Positions 32,813 through 41,767 of a stretch of 44,816 nucleotides of DNA are shown one piece after another. Source of the DNA: Candidatus Enterenecus stercoripullorum (GTDB lineage Bacteria > Bacillota > Clostridia > Oscillospirales > Oscillospiraceae). The first letter of the stretch is position 1. Each line of letters starts with the position of its first letter. The stretch covers positions 1-44,816 of the forward strand of contig DVKM01000046.1 of the NCBI GenBank assembly GCA_018716015.1. The letters are read 5' to 3'. The translations under genes and the position numbers were made by a program. A model generated the notes under the pieces. The model did not search any database and was not told the origin of the DNA. It saw only the letters and a program-made list of their open reading frames with translations.

Positions 32813-33886
32813 GTGGATATCTTGATACTGACTGGAAGATTTGGCATGGGCCACTGGTCTGCCTCCCAGGCCCTGGCCGAGCAGCTAGAGGCGGACGGCC
32901 ACACCGTTGCCCTGACCGACTTGTTCGACTATGCCCTCCCGGAGCTGGCCCCCTCCATGTACTGGGGCTTCCGCTTCCTGGTTACCCGCATGGGTGGGAT
33001 CTATAACCGCTATCATCGTATGACCCATGACAGGGCAGGGGAGATTCTCCTGGCCGGCCTGCTGGAGCGCAGACTGGGGGAATTGCTGGAGAAAGTCCAC
33101 CCGGATCTGGTCCTATCCACCCACCCGGCGTGCTCCGGCGTGGTGGCCCGGTATAAGCGGGACGGGGGCAACGGGATCCCCCTGATCACCTGCATGACTG
33201 ACGTGACCAGCCATAGCGAATGGATCCATTCCGGCACCGACTGCTACCTGGTTCCCTCCCCCGAGGTGGGGCAGGCGCTGGCGGACAAAGGAGTGGCGCC
33301 GGAGCGGATTCTGGTCAGCGGAATCCCGGTGAAGAACCGATTCAGCCCTGCCGGACGGCGACAGGACGGCCCCAGGCAGCTATTGATCATGGGGGGCGGG
33401 CTGGGGTTGATGCCCCGGAAGGATTCCTTCTATGAGGCGCTCAACGCCCTGGAGGGGGTGCACACCACCATCCTCACCGGGAAAAACCGGCGGCTGTACC
33501 GCCGCCTGGCCGGGAAATATGAGCATATCGAGGCGGTGCCCTTCACAGACCGGGTGGCGGAATACATGGCCCGGGCCCACTTGATGCTGTCCAAACCGGG
33601 GGGCATCACTACCTTCGAGGCCATCGCGGCCCGGCTGCCCATGCTGGCCTGGGAACCCTTTCTGGAGCAGGAGCGGGAGAACGCGGACTTTTTGGTGCGC
33701 AACGGCATGGCCCGGGTGGCGGCCAAGGAGGAGGCCGCCTGCCTGGCGGCGATTCGGGAGACCATTTATGATCGAAACGTACTGGCCGGCATGGAGCGGG
33801 CTATGGAGCGTTTGGCGGGCACCTTGTGCCGGAACGCGGCCTGCGCCGCGGTGCGCGCTATGGAGAGGGAGGTGGTTTGCGCGTGA
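32813..33886 (+). CDS. GT28-family glycolipid glycosyltransferase (UgtP/MGDG-synthase-like)
   Basis: 357 residues. The N-terminal acceptor half has ILTGRFGMGHWSASQALAEQ (the glycine-rich lipid-binding loop) and the C-terminal half has the nucleotide-sugar pocket GGITTFEAIAARLPMLAWEP (about 263-282), as in UgtP and MurG. UgtP adds glucose to diacylglycerol to make the lipoteichoic acid anchor lipid. The substrate is not certain here. The start is GTG at 32813 after GAGGAGG. It overlaps the next gene by four bases and is preceded by OmpR-type repeats. Confidence 0.9.
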   Translation: MDILILTGRFGMGHWSASQALAEQLEADGHTVALTDLFDYALPELAPSMYWGFRFLVTRMGGIYNRYHRMTHDRAGEILLAGLLERRLGELLEKVHPDLVLSTHPACSGVVARYKRDGGNGIPLITCMTDVTSHSEWIHSGTDCYLVPSPEVGQALADKGVAPERILVSGIPVKNRFSPAGRRQDGPRQLLIMGGGLGLMPRKDSFYEALNALEGVHTTILTGKNRRLYRRLAGKYEHIEAVPFTDRVAEYMARAHLMLSKPGGITTFEAIAARLPMLAWEPFLEQERENADFLVRNGMARVAAKEEAACLAAIRETIYDRNVLAGMERAMERLAGTLCRNAACAAVRAMEREVVCA

Positions 33887-34938
33887 AAAAGAGAAACCTG
33901 ATTTGGCTGGCGGTGATGGCCGGCCTGCTGGGCTGGACGGCATACACCATCCTGAAGGGGCAGACCCCGGCGGAGCTGGCCGGGGCCATCGCGTCCGCAG
34001 ATTGGCGCATCCTGATTCTGGGTATCCCGGTGATGGCGCTGTATATCGCTTGTGAGGCCAAGTCCACCCACAGTATCCTTCGGGCGCTGGGCAGTCCCCA
34101 GCCCTTTCGGAAGTGCTATTTCTATTCCTGTACAGGCTTTTTCTTCAGCAACATCACCCCCTCGGCCACCGGCGGGCAGCCTGCCCAGGTCTACTATATG
34201 AACCGGGACGGCGTCAGCGTGGCCAACGGCACCATTGACATGCTGCTGGTCACTATCGGTTATCACACCGCCATCGTCATCTATGGGATCCTCGCCCTGT
34301 TCACCGCCGGGAACCTCACCGAGCAGCTGGGTGGGCAGGTAGGCTTTCTGCTGGGCGTGGGGTTCACGGTGTTCATCATCCTGAATATCGCCATGATCCT
34401 CTTTCTGTTTCTGCCCAATCCTGCCCGCCGGCTGTGCCTGTTTGGCCTGGGGGTGGCGGCGCGGGTGCGCCCCTCTTTAAACCGGGCCAAGCTGGAGGAG
34501 AAGCTGGACGGCTACATCGAGGGCTACCGCCAGGGAGCGGTGGTCATCCGCAAGACCCCCCGCCTGCTGCCCAAGGTGCTATTATGCAGCCTGGGCCAGA
34601 TGGCCTGCACCTATCTGGTGCCCTACCTGGTGTACCGGGCCTTCGACCTGGAGGGCTTCTCGTTGTGGCAGGTGTGCGCCCTGCAGGTGCTGTGTTCCAT
34701 CGCCGTGGGCTACCTGCCCCTGCCAGGTTCCGCCGGCGCGGCGGAGAACGTGTTTCTGCGGGGGTTCCAGACCATCTTTGGGATGGGGCTGGTGGCGCCG
34801 GCCATGATCCTCAGCCGCACGGTGAGCTGTTATCTGGTGCTCATCGTCACCGGGATCGTCACCGCTGTGGGCCATGCCCACCGCCGCCGGCCCCGCCCGG
34901 CACAGAAGGCCCCGGCCCAGGAGGAACAGGCAGCCTGA
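33883..34938 (+). CDS. YbhN/UPF0104-family (lysylphosphatidylglycerol synthase-type) membrane protein
   Basis: 351 residues, about eight hydrophobic helices (first IWLAVMAGLLGWTAYTIL, about 7-24). Conserved blocks of the family are FFFSNITPSATGGQPAQVYY (about 85-105) and LPLPGSAGAAENVF (about 282-295). Related proteins are flippases or undecaprenyl-phosphate/phospholipid transporters, or the N-terminal part of MprF. It starts at a GTG that overlaps the glycosyltransferase stop (GTGA), so translation is coupled; the pair probably makes and moves a glycolipid. It lacks the cytosolic aminoacyl-transferase domain of MprF. Confidence 0.88.
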   Translation: MKKRNLIWLAVMAGLLGWTAYTILKGQTPAELAGAIASADWRILILGIPVMALYIACEAKSTHSILRALGSPQPFRKCYFYSCTGFFFSNITPSATGGQPAQVYYMNRDGVSVANGTIDMLLVTIGYHTAIVIYGILALFTAGNLTEQLGGQVGFLLGVGFTVFIILNIAMILFLFLPNPARRLCLFGLGVAARVRPSLNRAKLEEKLDGYIEGYRQGAVVIRKTPRLLPKVLLCSLGQMACTYLVPYLVYRAFDLEGFSLWQVCALQVLCSIAVGYLPLPGSAGAAENVFLRGFQTIFGMGLVAPAMILSRTVSCYLVLIVTGIVTAVGHAHRRRPRPAQKAPAQEEQAA

Positions 34939-34960
34939 CATGGCAGGCTGCGGCAGGCAG

Positions 34961-35012
34961 AAAAAGAGATCCCCGCGGCGCACACACTGTGACGCACCGC
35001 GGGGATCTTTCT
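34961..35012. terminator. Bidirectional terminator
   Basis: A 12-bp stem (34967-34978 with 34997-35008) with an 18-base loop, then TTTCT on the plus strand. On the minus strand A/T-rich sequence follows. It separates the converging membrane-protein and UPF0210 genes. Confidence 0.8.
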
Positions 35013-35020
35013 GTACGGAT

Positions 35021-36379
35021 TTAGTTTTTCAGGCTGTGCATGGGGGCCGGGATACGGCCACCCCGGGCCACGAAGTCCTGGGCGGAGCCGGTGTGGCAGG
35101 GCATCACCGGCGCGGAGCCCAACAGGCCACCGAACTCCACCGTGTCCCCCACCTGCTTGCCCGGGGCGGGGATGATGCGCACGGCGGTGGTCTTGGTGTT
35201 CACCATGCCGATGGCCACCTCATCGGCGATGATGGCGGAAATGGTGGCCGCCGGGGTGTCCCCGGGCACGGCGATCATGTCCAATCCCACCGAGCATACG
35301 CAGGTCATGGCCTCCAGCTTATCCAGGGTAAGGGCGCCGGACCGGGCGGCGGCGATCATGCCCTCGTCCTCGCTGACTGGGATGAAAGCGCCGGACAGGC
35401 CGCCCACCGAGGAGCTGGCCATGACGCCCCCCTTTTTCACCGCGTCATTGAGAAGCGCCAGGGCGGCGGTGGTGCCGTGGGTGCCGCACACCTCCAGGCC
35501 CATTTCCTCCAGAATCCGGGCCACGCTGTCGCCGATGGCGGGGGTGGGGGCCAGGGACAGGTCCACGATGCCGAAGGGCACCCCCAGCCGGGCGCTGGCC
35601 TCCCGGGCCACCAGCTGGCCCATCCGGGTGACCTGGAAGGCGGTCTTCTTGATGGTCTCCGCCACCACGTCGAAAGGCTGCCCCTTCACCGACTGGAGAG
35701 CGTGGTGGACCACGCCGGGGCCGGACACCCCCACGTTAATCACCCGCTCAGCTTCCCCCACGCCGTGGAAGGCGCCGGCCATAAAGGGATTGTCCTCCAC
35801 GGCGTTGCAGAACACCACCAGCTTGGCGCAGCCAAAGCCCCCCTGGTCGGCGGTGCGCTGGGCCGTGGCTTGAATGGTCTGACCCATCAGGCGCACCGCG
35901 TCCATGTTGATGCCCGCCTTGGTGGAGCCCACGTTGACGCTGGAGCACACCACGTCGGTGGCGGCCAGGGCCTCGGGGATGGCAGCGATGAGTTTCTTGT
36001 CCCCCTCAGTCATGCCCTTTTGTACCAGGGCGGAGAAGCCGCCGATGAAGTTGACCCCCACCGCCTTGGCCGCTTTGTCCATAGCATGGGCGAAGGGGAC
36101 ATAGTCGCTGGTGCGGGAGGCCCCGGCCACCAGGGCTATGGGGGTGACGGAGATGCGCTTGTTGACGATGGGGATGCCAAACTCCGTCTCGATGTCCTGG
36201 CCGGTTTGCACCAGTTTTTCCGCGCTGGTAGTGATCTTGTCATAGATCTTCCGGCAGGCTGCCCCCGGGTCGGGATCACAGCAGTCCAGCAGGGAGATGC
36301 CCATGGTGATGGTGCGCACGTCCAGATGCTGCTGGTCGATCATGCGGATGGTGCTTAAGATATCTTTACTGTTGAGCAT
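35021..36379 (-). CDS. UPF0210 (PFL-like, DUF711) protein
   Basis: 452 residues. Homologues of this family fold like pyruvate-formate-lyase-type proteins but have no assigned activity. Conserved blocks include [18 protein letters not shown] (about 24-41), [32 protein letters not shown] and [20 protein letters not shown]. It lacks the glycyl-radical motif and the cysteine pair of true PFL. It lies 18 bases after an ACT-domain gene, the constant partner of this family in Firmicutes. The start ATG lies after GGAGGGACG. Confidence 0.93.
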   Translation of the reverse strand: MLNSKDILSTIRMIDQQHLDVRTITMGISLLDCCDPDPGAACRKIYDKITTSAEKLVQTGQDIETEFGIPIVNKRISVTPIALVAGASRTSDYVPFAHAMDKAAKAVGVNFIGGFSALVQKGMTEGDKKLIAAIPEALAATDVVCSSVNVGSTKAGINMDAVRLMGQTIQATAQRTADQGGFGCAKLVVFCNAVEDNPFMAGAFHGVGEAERVINVGVSGPGVVHHALQSVKGQPFDVVAETIKKTAFQVTRMGQLVAREASARLGVPFGIVDLSLAPTPAIGDSVARILEEMGLEVCGTHGTTAALALLNDAVKKGGVMASSSVGGLSGAFIPVSEDEGMIAAARSGALTLDKLEAMTCVCSVGLDMIAVPGDTPAATISAIIADEVAIGMVNTKTTAVRIIPAPGKQVGDTVEFGGLLGSAPVMPCHTGSAQDFVARGGRIPAPMHSLKN

Positions 36380-36397
36380 GACAACGTCCCTCCGCGC

Positions 36398-36667
36398 TCA
36401 GATACGATGCATGGCATCGAAGATGTCTTCCCGCTGGATGCGGATATCCAGCCCACGGTCCTGCCCGGCCGCAGCAAGCTCTTCCTTTAGCGCGGCGAAG
36501 GGGATGGTGGCCTGGGAGACGTCCACCAGCATGGTCATGGTGAAGTACTCCTGCAAAATGGTCTGGCTGATGTCCAGCACGTTGACATTCTTCTCACTGA
36601 GCAGGGCGCATACGGCGGCGATAATGCCCACCTGATCCTTGCCGATGACAGTGACAATGGCTCTCAT
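36398..36667 (-). CDS. ACT-domain protein (UPF0237)
   Basis: 89 residues with a single ACT fold: MRAIVTVIGKDQVGIIAAVC, then NVNVLDISQTILQEYFTM. The GKDxxGI loop is the amino-acid binding site of ACT domains. It resembles the GcvR-like partner of UPF0210 proteins and may sense a small ligand for it. The ATG at 36667 follows AGGAGG by seven bases; an ATG 27 bases upstream is not supported. Confidence 0.94.
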   Translation of the reverse strand: MRAIVTVIGKDQVGIIAAVCALLSEKNVNVLDISQTILQEYFTMTMLVDVSQATIPFAALKEELAAAGQDRGLDIRIQREDIFDAMHRI

Positions 36668-36712
36668 ATTGTTTCCTCCTGTAAACAATTTCAAGGATGT
36701 TTTAAACTTGAG

Positions 36713-37288
36713 TTATCCCAGATCGTCCAGGGTGAGATGGAACGCGCCACCCAGGTGTTCCATGAACCAGTCCACTTCCTCCATGCCCATGGCGCGCAGG
36801 GTGGCCAACGTCTCGCCGGCGGCCCGCTTGAACTCGGCGTTACCCGCTTTCAGCTCCTCCTGGCACTTGAGCCAGGCAGCCAGCTTGTCCGCTGCCTTCA
36901 CGTACCGGCGCACCTCCGGGTTGCTCTCCCGTACCAGAGGCTCATAGGCGGCCGTCAGCTCTGGGGGTAGCATGGACAGCAGCTTGTCCTGGGCCACCGC
37001 CTCCACCCGGCCATAGGCGCTTTTCAGCTCCGGATTGAAGTACTTGATGGGGGTGGGCATGTCCCCGGTGATGATCTCCGGCGCGTCGTGGAACAGCGCC
37101 GCCGAGGCGGCCTTGTCCGGATCCAGATCCTTATGGAAGACCTCCCGGCCGATGACGGCCAGGGCGTGGGCCAGTACCGCCACCTCATAGGAGTGCTCCT
37201 CCACGTTTTCGGTGCGGGTGTTGCGCATCAGGGCCCAGCGGGCGATGTAGCGCATGCGGAAGATATAGGCGAAAAAGCTATGACTCAC
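36713..37288 (-). CDS. yfbR: HD-domain 5'-deoxynucleotidase (YfbR-like)
   Basis: 191 residues. YfbR removes phosphate from deoxynucleoside 5'-monophosphates, which affects dNTP pools. Metal ligands are His32 (EEHSYEV) and His67-Asp68 (FHDAPEIITGD); Arg17 (ARWALMRNTR) matches the substrate-binding Arg of the E. coli enzyme. The start is GTG at 37288 after GAGGAG. It is first in a likely operon with the ACT and UPF0210 genes, 45 bases apart. Confidence 0.9.
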   Translation of the reverse strand: MSHSFFAYIFRMRYIARWALMRNTRTENVEEHSYEVAVLAHALAVIGREVFHKDLDPDKAASAALFHDAPEIITGDMPTPIKYFNPELKSAYGRVEAVAQDKLLSMLPPELTAAYEPLVRESNPEVRRYVKAADKLAAWLKCQEELKAGNAEFKRAAGETLATLRAMGMEEVDWFMEHLGGAFHLTLDDLG

Positions 37289-37351
37289 GACGGATCTCCT
37301 CTCTGTCTGCACATCCCGCTGCCAGGGCGTTCCAGGTGTGCGTCTTGGGAC

Positions 37352-37380
37352 AGTATAGCAGGAATCCATGGAATTGTAAA
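37352..37380 (-). promoter_or_regulatory. Promoter of the yfbR-ACT-UPF0210 operon
   Basis: On the minus strand TTTACA (37375-37380), 17 bp, TATACT (37352-37357). Confidence 0.82.
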
Positions 37381-37389
37381 CGCCTGGGC

Positions 37390-37418
37390 TGTACAAATGG
37401 CGGGGAAATTGATATACT
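37390..37418 (+). promoter_or_regulatory. Promoter of mtaB
   Basis: TGTACA (37390-37395), 17 bp, TATACT (37413-37418). It is back-to-back with the yfbR promoter, with only nine bases between the -35 boxes. Confidence 0.65.
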
Positions 37419-37454
37419 GTGTGGCGAATTTGACCAACCCTTGGAGGAACCCAA

Positions 37455-38747
37455 ATGAAAATTGCCATCTGCACCCTGGGGTGCAAAGTGAACCAGTATG
37501 AGAGTCAGGCCATGGAGCAAGAGCTGCTGCGCCGGGGCCATCAGCTCACCGGGTTTGACGGTCCGGCGGATGCCTATATCATCAACACCTGCACTGTGAC
37601 CGCAGTGAGCGATAAAAAGTGCCGCAACATCATCCGCCGGGCCCGGAAACAGGCCCCTGAGTCGGTGGTGGCGGTGTGCGGCTGCTACGCCCAGACCGAT
37701 CCCCAGGCGGTGGCGGAGCTGGGGGTGGACGTGGTGTCCGGCTCCGCCGGGCGCATGGACTTTCTGGACCGGCTGGAGGGGCAGCTCCAGCAGCGCGGCA
37801 GCCAGGTGGTGACGGTGGACAAGGCCATGGACCGGCGGCAGTTTGAGCGATTGCCCGCCGGCGGCCAGGAGGGGCGCACCCGGGCCATGCTGAAGGTGGA
37901 GGACGGCTGCGCCCACTTCTGCTCCTACTGCGTCATCCCCTATGCCCGGGGCCCGGTGCGCTCCCTGCCCCCGGAGGAGGCGGTGGAACAGGCCAAGAGC
38001 CTGCGGGAGGCGGGCTATCGGGAACTGGTGATCACCGGGATTGAGATCTCCTCCTGGGGCCGCGATCTGGAGGGCCGGCCAGGCTTCCTCATGCTTGTGG
38101 AGGAGGTGTGCCGGGCGGTGCCTGAGCTGCGGGTGCGCCTGGGCTCCTTAGAGCCCCGTACCATCACTCCGGAGTTCTGTCAGAGGGCGGCTGCCCTGCC
38201 CAATCTGTGCCCCCATTTCCACCTGTCCCTCCAATCGGGCTGCGACGCCACATTGGCCCGGATGAACCGAAAATATGATTCCAAACGGTATTATGAGTCG
38301 GTAAAATTACTAAGAGACGTCTTTCAGGACCCGGGGATCACCACAGACCTCATCGTAGGTTTTCCCCAGGAGACCCAGGAGGAGTTTGACCAGACGCTGG
38401 ACTTCATCCAAAAGTGCGGATTTTCCGCTATGCACATCTTCCCTTATTCCCGCCGCCCCGGCACGCCTGCCGCAGATATGGACGGACAGATCCCAAAGGC
38501 GGTGCAGGAAGAGCGGGCCCGCCAGGCCATGGCGGCGGCGGAAGAGATGAAGCAGGCCTATCTGAACAGGCAGGTGGGGCGCGCCTTCTCGGTGCTCTTT
38601 GAAGAAGAGCGCAACGGCCTGTGGCAGGGCCACGCCCCCAACTATGTGCTGGTACACACGCAAGGCGAAAACCTGCACAACCAGGTGAGGCAGGTGCGGA
38701 TCACCGGAATAACGGATGGCGGGCTGTTGGGGGAGGCCATGCCGTGA
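37455..38747 (+). CDS. mtaB: tRNA t6A37 methylthiotransferase MtaB
   Basis: 430 residues. MtaB converts t6A at position 37 of tRNAs reading ANN codons to ms2t6A, using two Fe-S clusters. The N-terminal UPF0004 domain starts with CTLGCKVNQYESQAME and includes INTCTVT and CGCYAQ. The radical-SAM cysteines are in CAHFCSYC (about 153-160) followed by VIPYARG. A TRAM domain occupies the last 60 residues. The ATG follows TTGGAGG. It is monocistronic. Confidence 0.96.
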   Translation: MKIAICTLGCKVNQYESQAMEQELLRRGHQLTGFDGPADAYIINTCTVTAVSDKKCRNIIRRARKQAPESVVAVCGCYAQTDPQAVAELGVDVVSGSAGRMDFLDRLEGQLQQRGSQVVTVDKAMDRRQFERLPAGGQEGRTRAMLKVEDGCAHFCSYCVIPYARGPVRSLPPEEAVEQAKSLREAGYRELVITGIEISSWGRDLEGRPGFLMLVEEVCRAVPELRVRLGSLEPRTITPEFCQRAAALPNLCPHFHLSLQSGCDATLARMNRKYDSKRYYESVKLLRDVFQDPGITTDLIVGFPQETQEEFDQTLDFIQKCGFSAMHIFPYSRRPGTPAADMDGQIPKAVQEERARQAMAAAEEMKQAYLNRQVGRAFSVLFEEERNGLWQGHAPNYVLVHTQGENLHNQVRQVRITGITDGGLLGEAMP

Positions 38748-38778
38748 GACGGGAAACGGACGGCCTTTATGGGCGGGG

Positions 38779-40035
38779 CTAGCGGATCTGCCCGTTGCCC
38801 CGGATCACATATTTATAGCTGCACAGCTCGGCAAGTCCCATGGGGCCCCGGGCGTGGAGCCGTTGAGTGGAGATGCCCATCTCGCAGCCCAGCCCAAACT
38901 CCCCGCCGTCGGTAAACCGGGTGGAGGCATTCCAGTAGACGGCGGCGCTGTCCACCTGGGCCAGAAAGCGGGCGGCGGCCTGTTCGTCTGCCGTGATGAT
39001 GGATTCCGAGTGGCCGGTGGAGTGGGCGGCGATGTGGGCCACGGCCTGCTCCAGGCTGTCCACCACTTTCACCGCCAGGATGTAGTCCAGAAACTCCGTG
39101 TCAAAATCTTGACCTCCGGCAGGGGCGCCGGGGATGAGCGTTGCCGATGCCGGATCCAGCCGGAGCTCCACCGGAGGCAAGCCTGCCCCGGCCCTGTCCT
39201 CCACCAGGCGGCGGCGCAGGGCGGGGAGAAAGTTTGGGGCGGCGTCCCGGTGCACCAGGCAGACCTCGGCGGCGTTGCACACGCTGGGCCGGCTGCACTT
39301 GGCGTTTTCCACGATGTCCAGCGCCATGGCCTGATCCGCGGCCTGGTCCACATAGATATGGCAGATGCCGGTGCCCGTCTCGATGACGGGCACCGCCGCG
39401 TTTTCCACGCAGGCCCGGATCAACCCCGCGCCGCCCCGGGGAATGAGCAGGTCCACCAGTCCACGGGCGGCCATCAGCTCGTGGGCGGACTGGCGGGTGG
39501 TGTCCTCTACCAGTTGTACCGCGTCCTTTGGAAGCCCGGCCTGAACCAGCCCTTCCTGAAGGGCCCAGACAATGGCGGAGGCGGAGCGGTGAGCCTCCTT
39601 GCCCCCCCGGAGGACGCAGGCAGACCCGGCCTTCAGTGCCAGGGCCGCAGCGTCTGAGGTGACGTTGGGGCGGCTTTCGTAGATGATGGCGATGACTCCC
39701 ATGGGAACGCAGGTCTTTTCAATCACCAGCCCGTTGGGGCGCTCCACCCGGCGCAGCACCTGCCCCACCGGGTCGGGCAGGGCGGCCACTTCCCGGATGC
39801 CGGCGGCCATGCCCCGGATCCGGTCGGGGCTGAGGGCCAGCCGGTCCAGCATCACCTCAGACACCGTCCCCCGGGCGGCCTCCAGATCCCGGACGTTGGC
39901 CGCCAGAATGGCCTCAGCCTGTGCCTCCAGCGCGCCGGCCATGGCCAGCAGCGCCGCATTTTTCTGCTCTGTACCCGCCAGAACGACGGCGGGCCTGGCC
40001 GCCTGGGCCTGGTGCAACAGTTCCTGTGTGGTCAT
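38779..40035 (-). CDS. proA: Gamma-glutamyl phosphate reductase
   Basis: 418 residues; second step of proline synthesis, giving glutamate-5-semialdehyde with NADPH. The aldehyde-dehydrogenase fold is shown by [20 protein letters not shown] (about 113-132), [13 protein letters not shown], and the catalytic Cys in [13 protein letters not shown] (about 240-252). AGGAGGG precedes the ATG at 40035; the upstream open frame overlaps proB. It lies 13 bases after proB. Confidence 0.96.
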   Translation of the reverse strand: MTTQELLHQAQAARPAVVLAGTEQKNAALLAMAGALEAQAEAILAANVRDLEAARGTVSEVMLDRLALSPDRIRGMAAGIREVAALPDPVGQVLRRVERPNGLVIEKTCVPMGVIAIIYESRPNVTSDAAALALKAGSACVLRGGKEAHRSASAIVWALQEGLVQAGLPKDAVQLVEDTTRQSAHELMAARGLVDLLIPRGGAGLIRACVENAAVPVIETGTGICHIYVDQAADQAMALDIVENAKCSRPSVCNAAEVCLVHRDAAPNFLPALRRRLVEDRAGAGLPPVELRLDPASATLIPGAPAGGQDFDTEFLDYILAVKVVDSLEQAVAHIAAHSTGHSESIITADEQAAARFLAQVDSAAVYWNASTRFTDGGEFGLGCEMGISTQRLHARGPMGLAELCSYKYVIRGNGQIR

Positions 40036-40048
40036 GGGTGGTCCCTCC

Positions 40049-40825
40049 TCAAACATGTTTATGCCCGGCGGTGAAGCGAGTCCCCGCCGGCCGGCCGGCC
40101 ACAATGTCATAGAGCAGCTCCGGCCGCGCCCCGTTGGCAATCACCATGTCGCAGCCCTGCCCCGTGGCCAGCCGGGCGGCCTTCAGCTTGGTGGCCATGC
40201 CGCCGGTGGCCAGGGCGCTGCCCGCCTGCCCGGCCAGGGCCTCGATCTCCGGGGTGATCTCCTCCACCACGGGGATGAGGGCGGCGCTGGGGTCCTGGCG
40301 GGGATCGGCGGTGTACAGCCCCTCAATGTCAGACAGCACCACCAGTAGATCGGCCCCCACGCTGCAGGCTACCACTGCCCCCAGGGTGTCGTTATCCCCC
40401 ACGGAGATCTCCGCGGTGGCCACGGTGTCGTTCTCGTTGACAATGGGCAGTACTCCCAGCTCCAACAGACGGCGGACGGTGTTCTCAAAATTGTGCCGCC
40501 GGTCCTGGTGATCGATGTCCTCCCCGGTGAGCAGCAGCTGGGCCACGGTATGGTTGTATTGGGAAAACAGCCGGTCATAGGTATACATCAGCTCGCATTG
40601 GCCCACTGCAGCGGCCGCCTGCTTGGTGGGCATATCCGCCGGCCGGCCGGCTAGATTCAGCTTGCCCACCCCCATGCCGATGGCACCCGAGGACACCAGG
40701 ATCAGCTCGTGCCCCGCGTTTTTCAGATCGGAAAGCACCTTCACCAGCTGTTCCACATGGCGGATGTTCAGCCGCCCGGTGGCATAGGCCAGGGTGGAGG
40801 TGCCCACCTTGACAACCACTTTCAT
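40049..40825 (-). CDS. proB: Glutamate 5-kinase, short form without PUA domain
   Basis: 258 residues; first step of proline synthesis. The amino-acid kinase fold has [10 protein letters not shown] at the N-terminus, [16 protein letters not shown] (about 41-56), VNENDTVA (about 130-137), and GTGGMATK-like [13 protein letters not shown] (about 205-217). The PUA domain at the C-terminus of the 370-residue form is absent, as in several Firmicutes. GAGGGA precedes the ATG. The proB-proA order is conventional; feedback by proline is expected but not seen here. Confidence 0.95.
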   Translation of the reverse strand: MKVVVKVGTSTLAYATGRLNIRHVEQLVKVLSDLKNAGHELILVSSGAIGMGVGKLNLAGRPADMPTKQAAAAVGQCELMYTYDRLFSQYNHTVAQLLLTGEDIDHQDRRHNFENTVRRLLELGVLPIVNENDTVATAEISVGDNDTLGAVVACSVGADLLVVLSDIEGLYTADPRQDPSAALIPVVEEITPEIEALAGQAGSALATGGMATKLKAARLATGQGCDMVIANGARPELLYDIVAGRPAGTRFTAGHKHV

Positions 40826-40880
40826 ACAGATCCCTCACTTTAATGCATTACAGAATTAAGGCCATGATACCACAATGGGC

Positions 40881-40920
40881 GGAAAAAGAAAAGCACGCCG
40901 CGAAATTTTTCGCGGCGCGC
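40881..40920 (-). terminator. Terminator of lexA
   Basis: On the minus strand a 13-bp stem (40908-40920 with 40893-40905, one G-T pair) with a two-base loop is followed by TTTTCTTTTT. It lies 41 bases after the lexA stop. Confidence 0.9.
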
Positions 40921-40961
40921 CCGTCAGGCTCAAGGCTTGAAAATCCTACGGCGGAGAAACA

Positions 40962-41561
40962 TCAGTACCGGCGGATGACCGCTACCACCCGGCCCAGGAT
41001 GCGGCAGCCCTCGCCATCGATGGGCTGGTACTCGGGGCTGGAGTTCTCAGGGTATAGCCAGATGTGACCATTCTCCCGGCGGTAGATTTTTACGGTGGCC
41101 TCATCTTCAAACAGAGCCACCACAATATCCCCGTTGCGCACCTGCTGCTGTTGGTGGACCACCACCACGTCGCCCGGGAGAATGCCCGCCTCCAGCATGG
41201 ACTCGCCCCGGACCCGCAGGGCGAAATGCTCGCCCATATGTCCTCCGGTGTCAAAGGTCAGATACTCCTCAATGCACTCCTCCGCCAGAATGGGGGTACC
41301 GGCGGCCACGGAGCCCAGCAGAGGCACCTGATTTCTCCGGTTATGGGCTCCATCGGTGATGGAAATGGCCCGGGTCTTGCCCTCCGCCTGGGAGATGAGC
41401 CCAGCTTCCCGTAGGCCTTTCAGATGGAAGTGAACCGTGGAGGGGGACCGCAAGTCCACCGCCTGGGCGATCTCCCGCACCGAGGGGGGATAGCCATGCT
41501 CCTCGGAAAAGGACAGGATATAGTCATAGATCTGCTGCTGTTTGGGGGATAATTTGCTCAT
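40962..41561 (-). CDS. lexA: SOS repressor LexA
   Basis: 199 residues. LexA represses DNA-damage genes and cleaves itself when RecA is active. The N-terminal winged helix has PSVREIAQAVDLRSPSTVHF (about 26-45). The cleavage site is Ala87-Gly88 (SVAAGTP). The catalytic pair is Ser121 (GESM) and Lys158 (TVKIY). The gene has its own promoter with a LexA-like box at 41627-41640 and a terminator, so autoregulation is likely. It lies between proB and the divergent recJ. Confidence 0.97.
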   Translation of the reverse strand: MSKLSPKQQQIYDYILSFSEEHGYPPSVREIAQAVDLRSPSTVHFHLKGLREAGLISQAEGKTRAISITDGAHNRRNQVPLLGSVAAGTPILAEECIEEYLTFDTGGHMGEHFALRVRGESMLEAGILPGDVVVVHQQQQVRNGDIVVALFEDEATVKIYRRENGHIWLYPENSSPEYQPIDGEGCRILGRVVAVIRRY

Positions 41562-41600
41562 AAAGCAGGCTCCTTCCCATGCACCTAATTTGATACCGCT

Positions 41601-41640
41601 ATTCTATCATAGGGGGCCCTGGATGTCAAACGTTTGTTCT
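41601..41640 (-). promoter_or_regulatory. lexA promoter with SOS (LexA) box
   Basis: On the minus strand TTGACA (41624-41629), 17 bp, TAGAAT (41601-41606). GAAC-AAAC-GTTT (about 41628-41639) fits the Gram-positive LexA operator GAAC-N4-GTTC except for the last base, and overlaps the -35. LexA would block RNA polymerase there. Confidence 0.82.
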
Positions 41641-41700
41641 AAAAACTGGTGGGAGATATGTCCCCGCGGGAAATTTGGGCAGTTCGCCCGCCGCCGCCGG

Positions 41701-41729
41701 TTGAAAGTGAGCGCCAGGTTTGCTATAAT
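41701..41729 (+). promoter_or_regulatory. Promoter of recJ-relA
   Basis: TTGAAA (41701-41706), 17 bp, TATAAT (41724-41729) with an extended TG. No LexA box is in it. Confidence 0.85.
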
Positions 41730-41767
41730 GAAACTAATTTTTATGTCTAATACTTGAGGATGGAGCC

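Noticed and set aside
40836-40860. Palindrome TAATGCATTA upstream of proB as an arginine/proline operator
   Set aside because: It is only ten bases, near random expectation in AT-rich leader, and resembles no operator I know.
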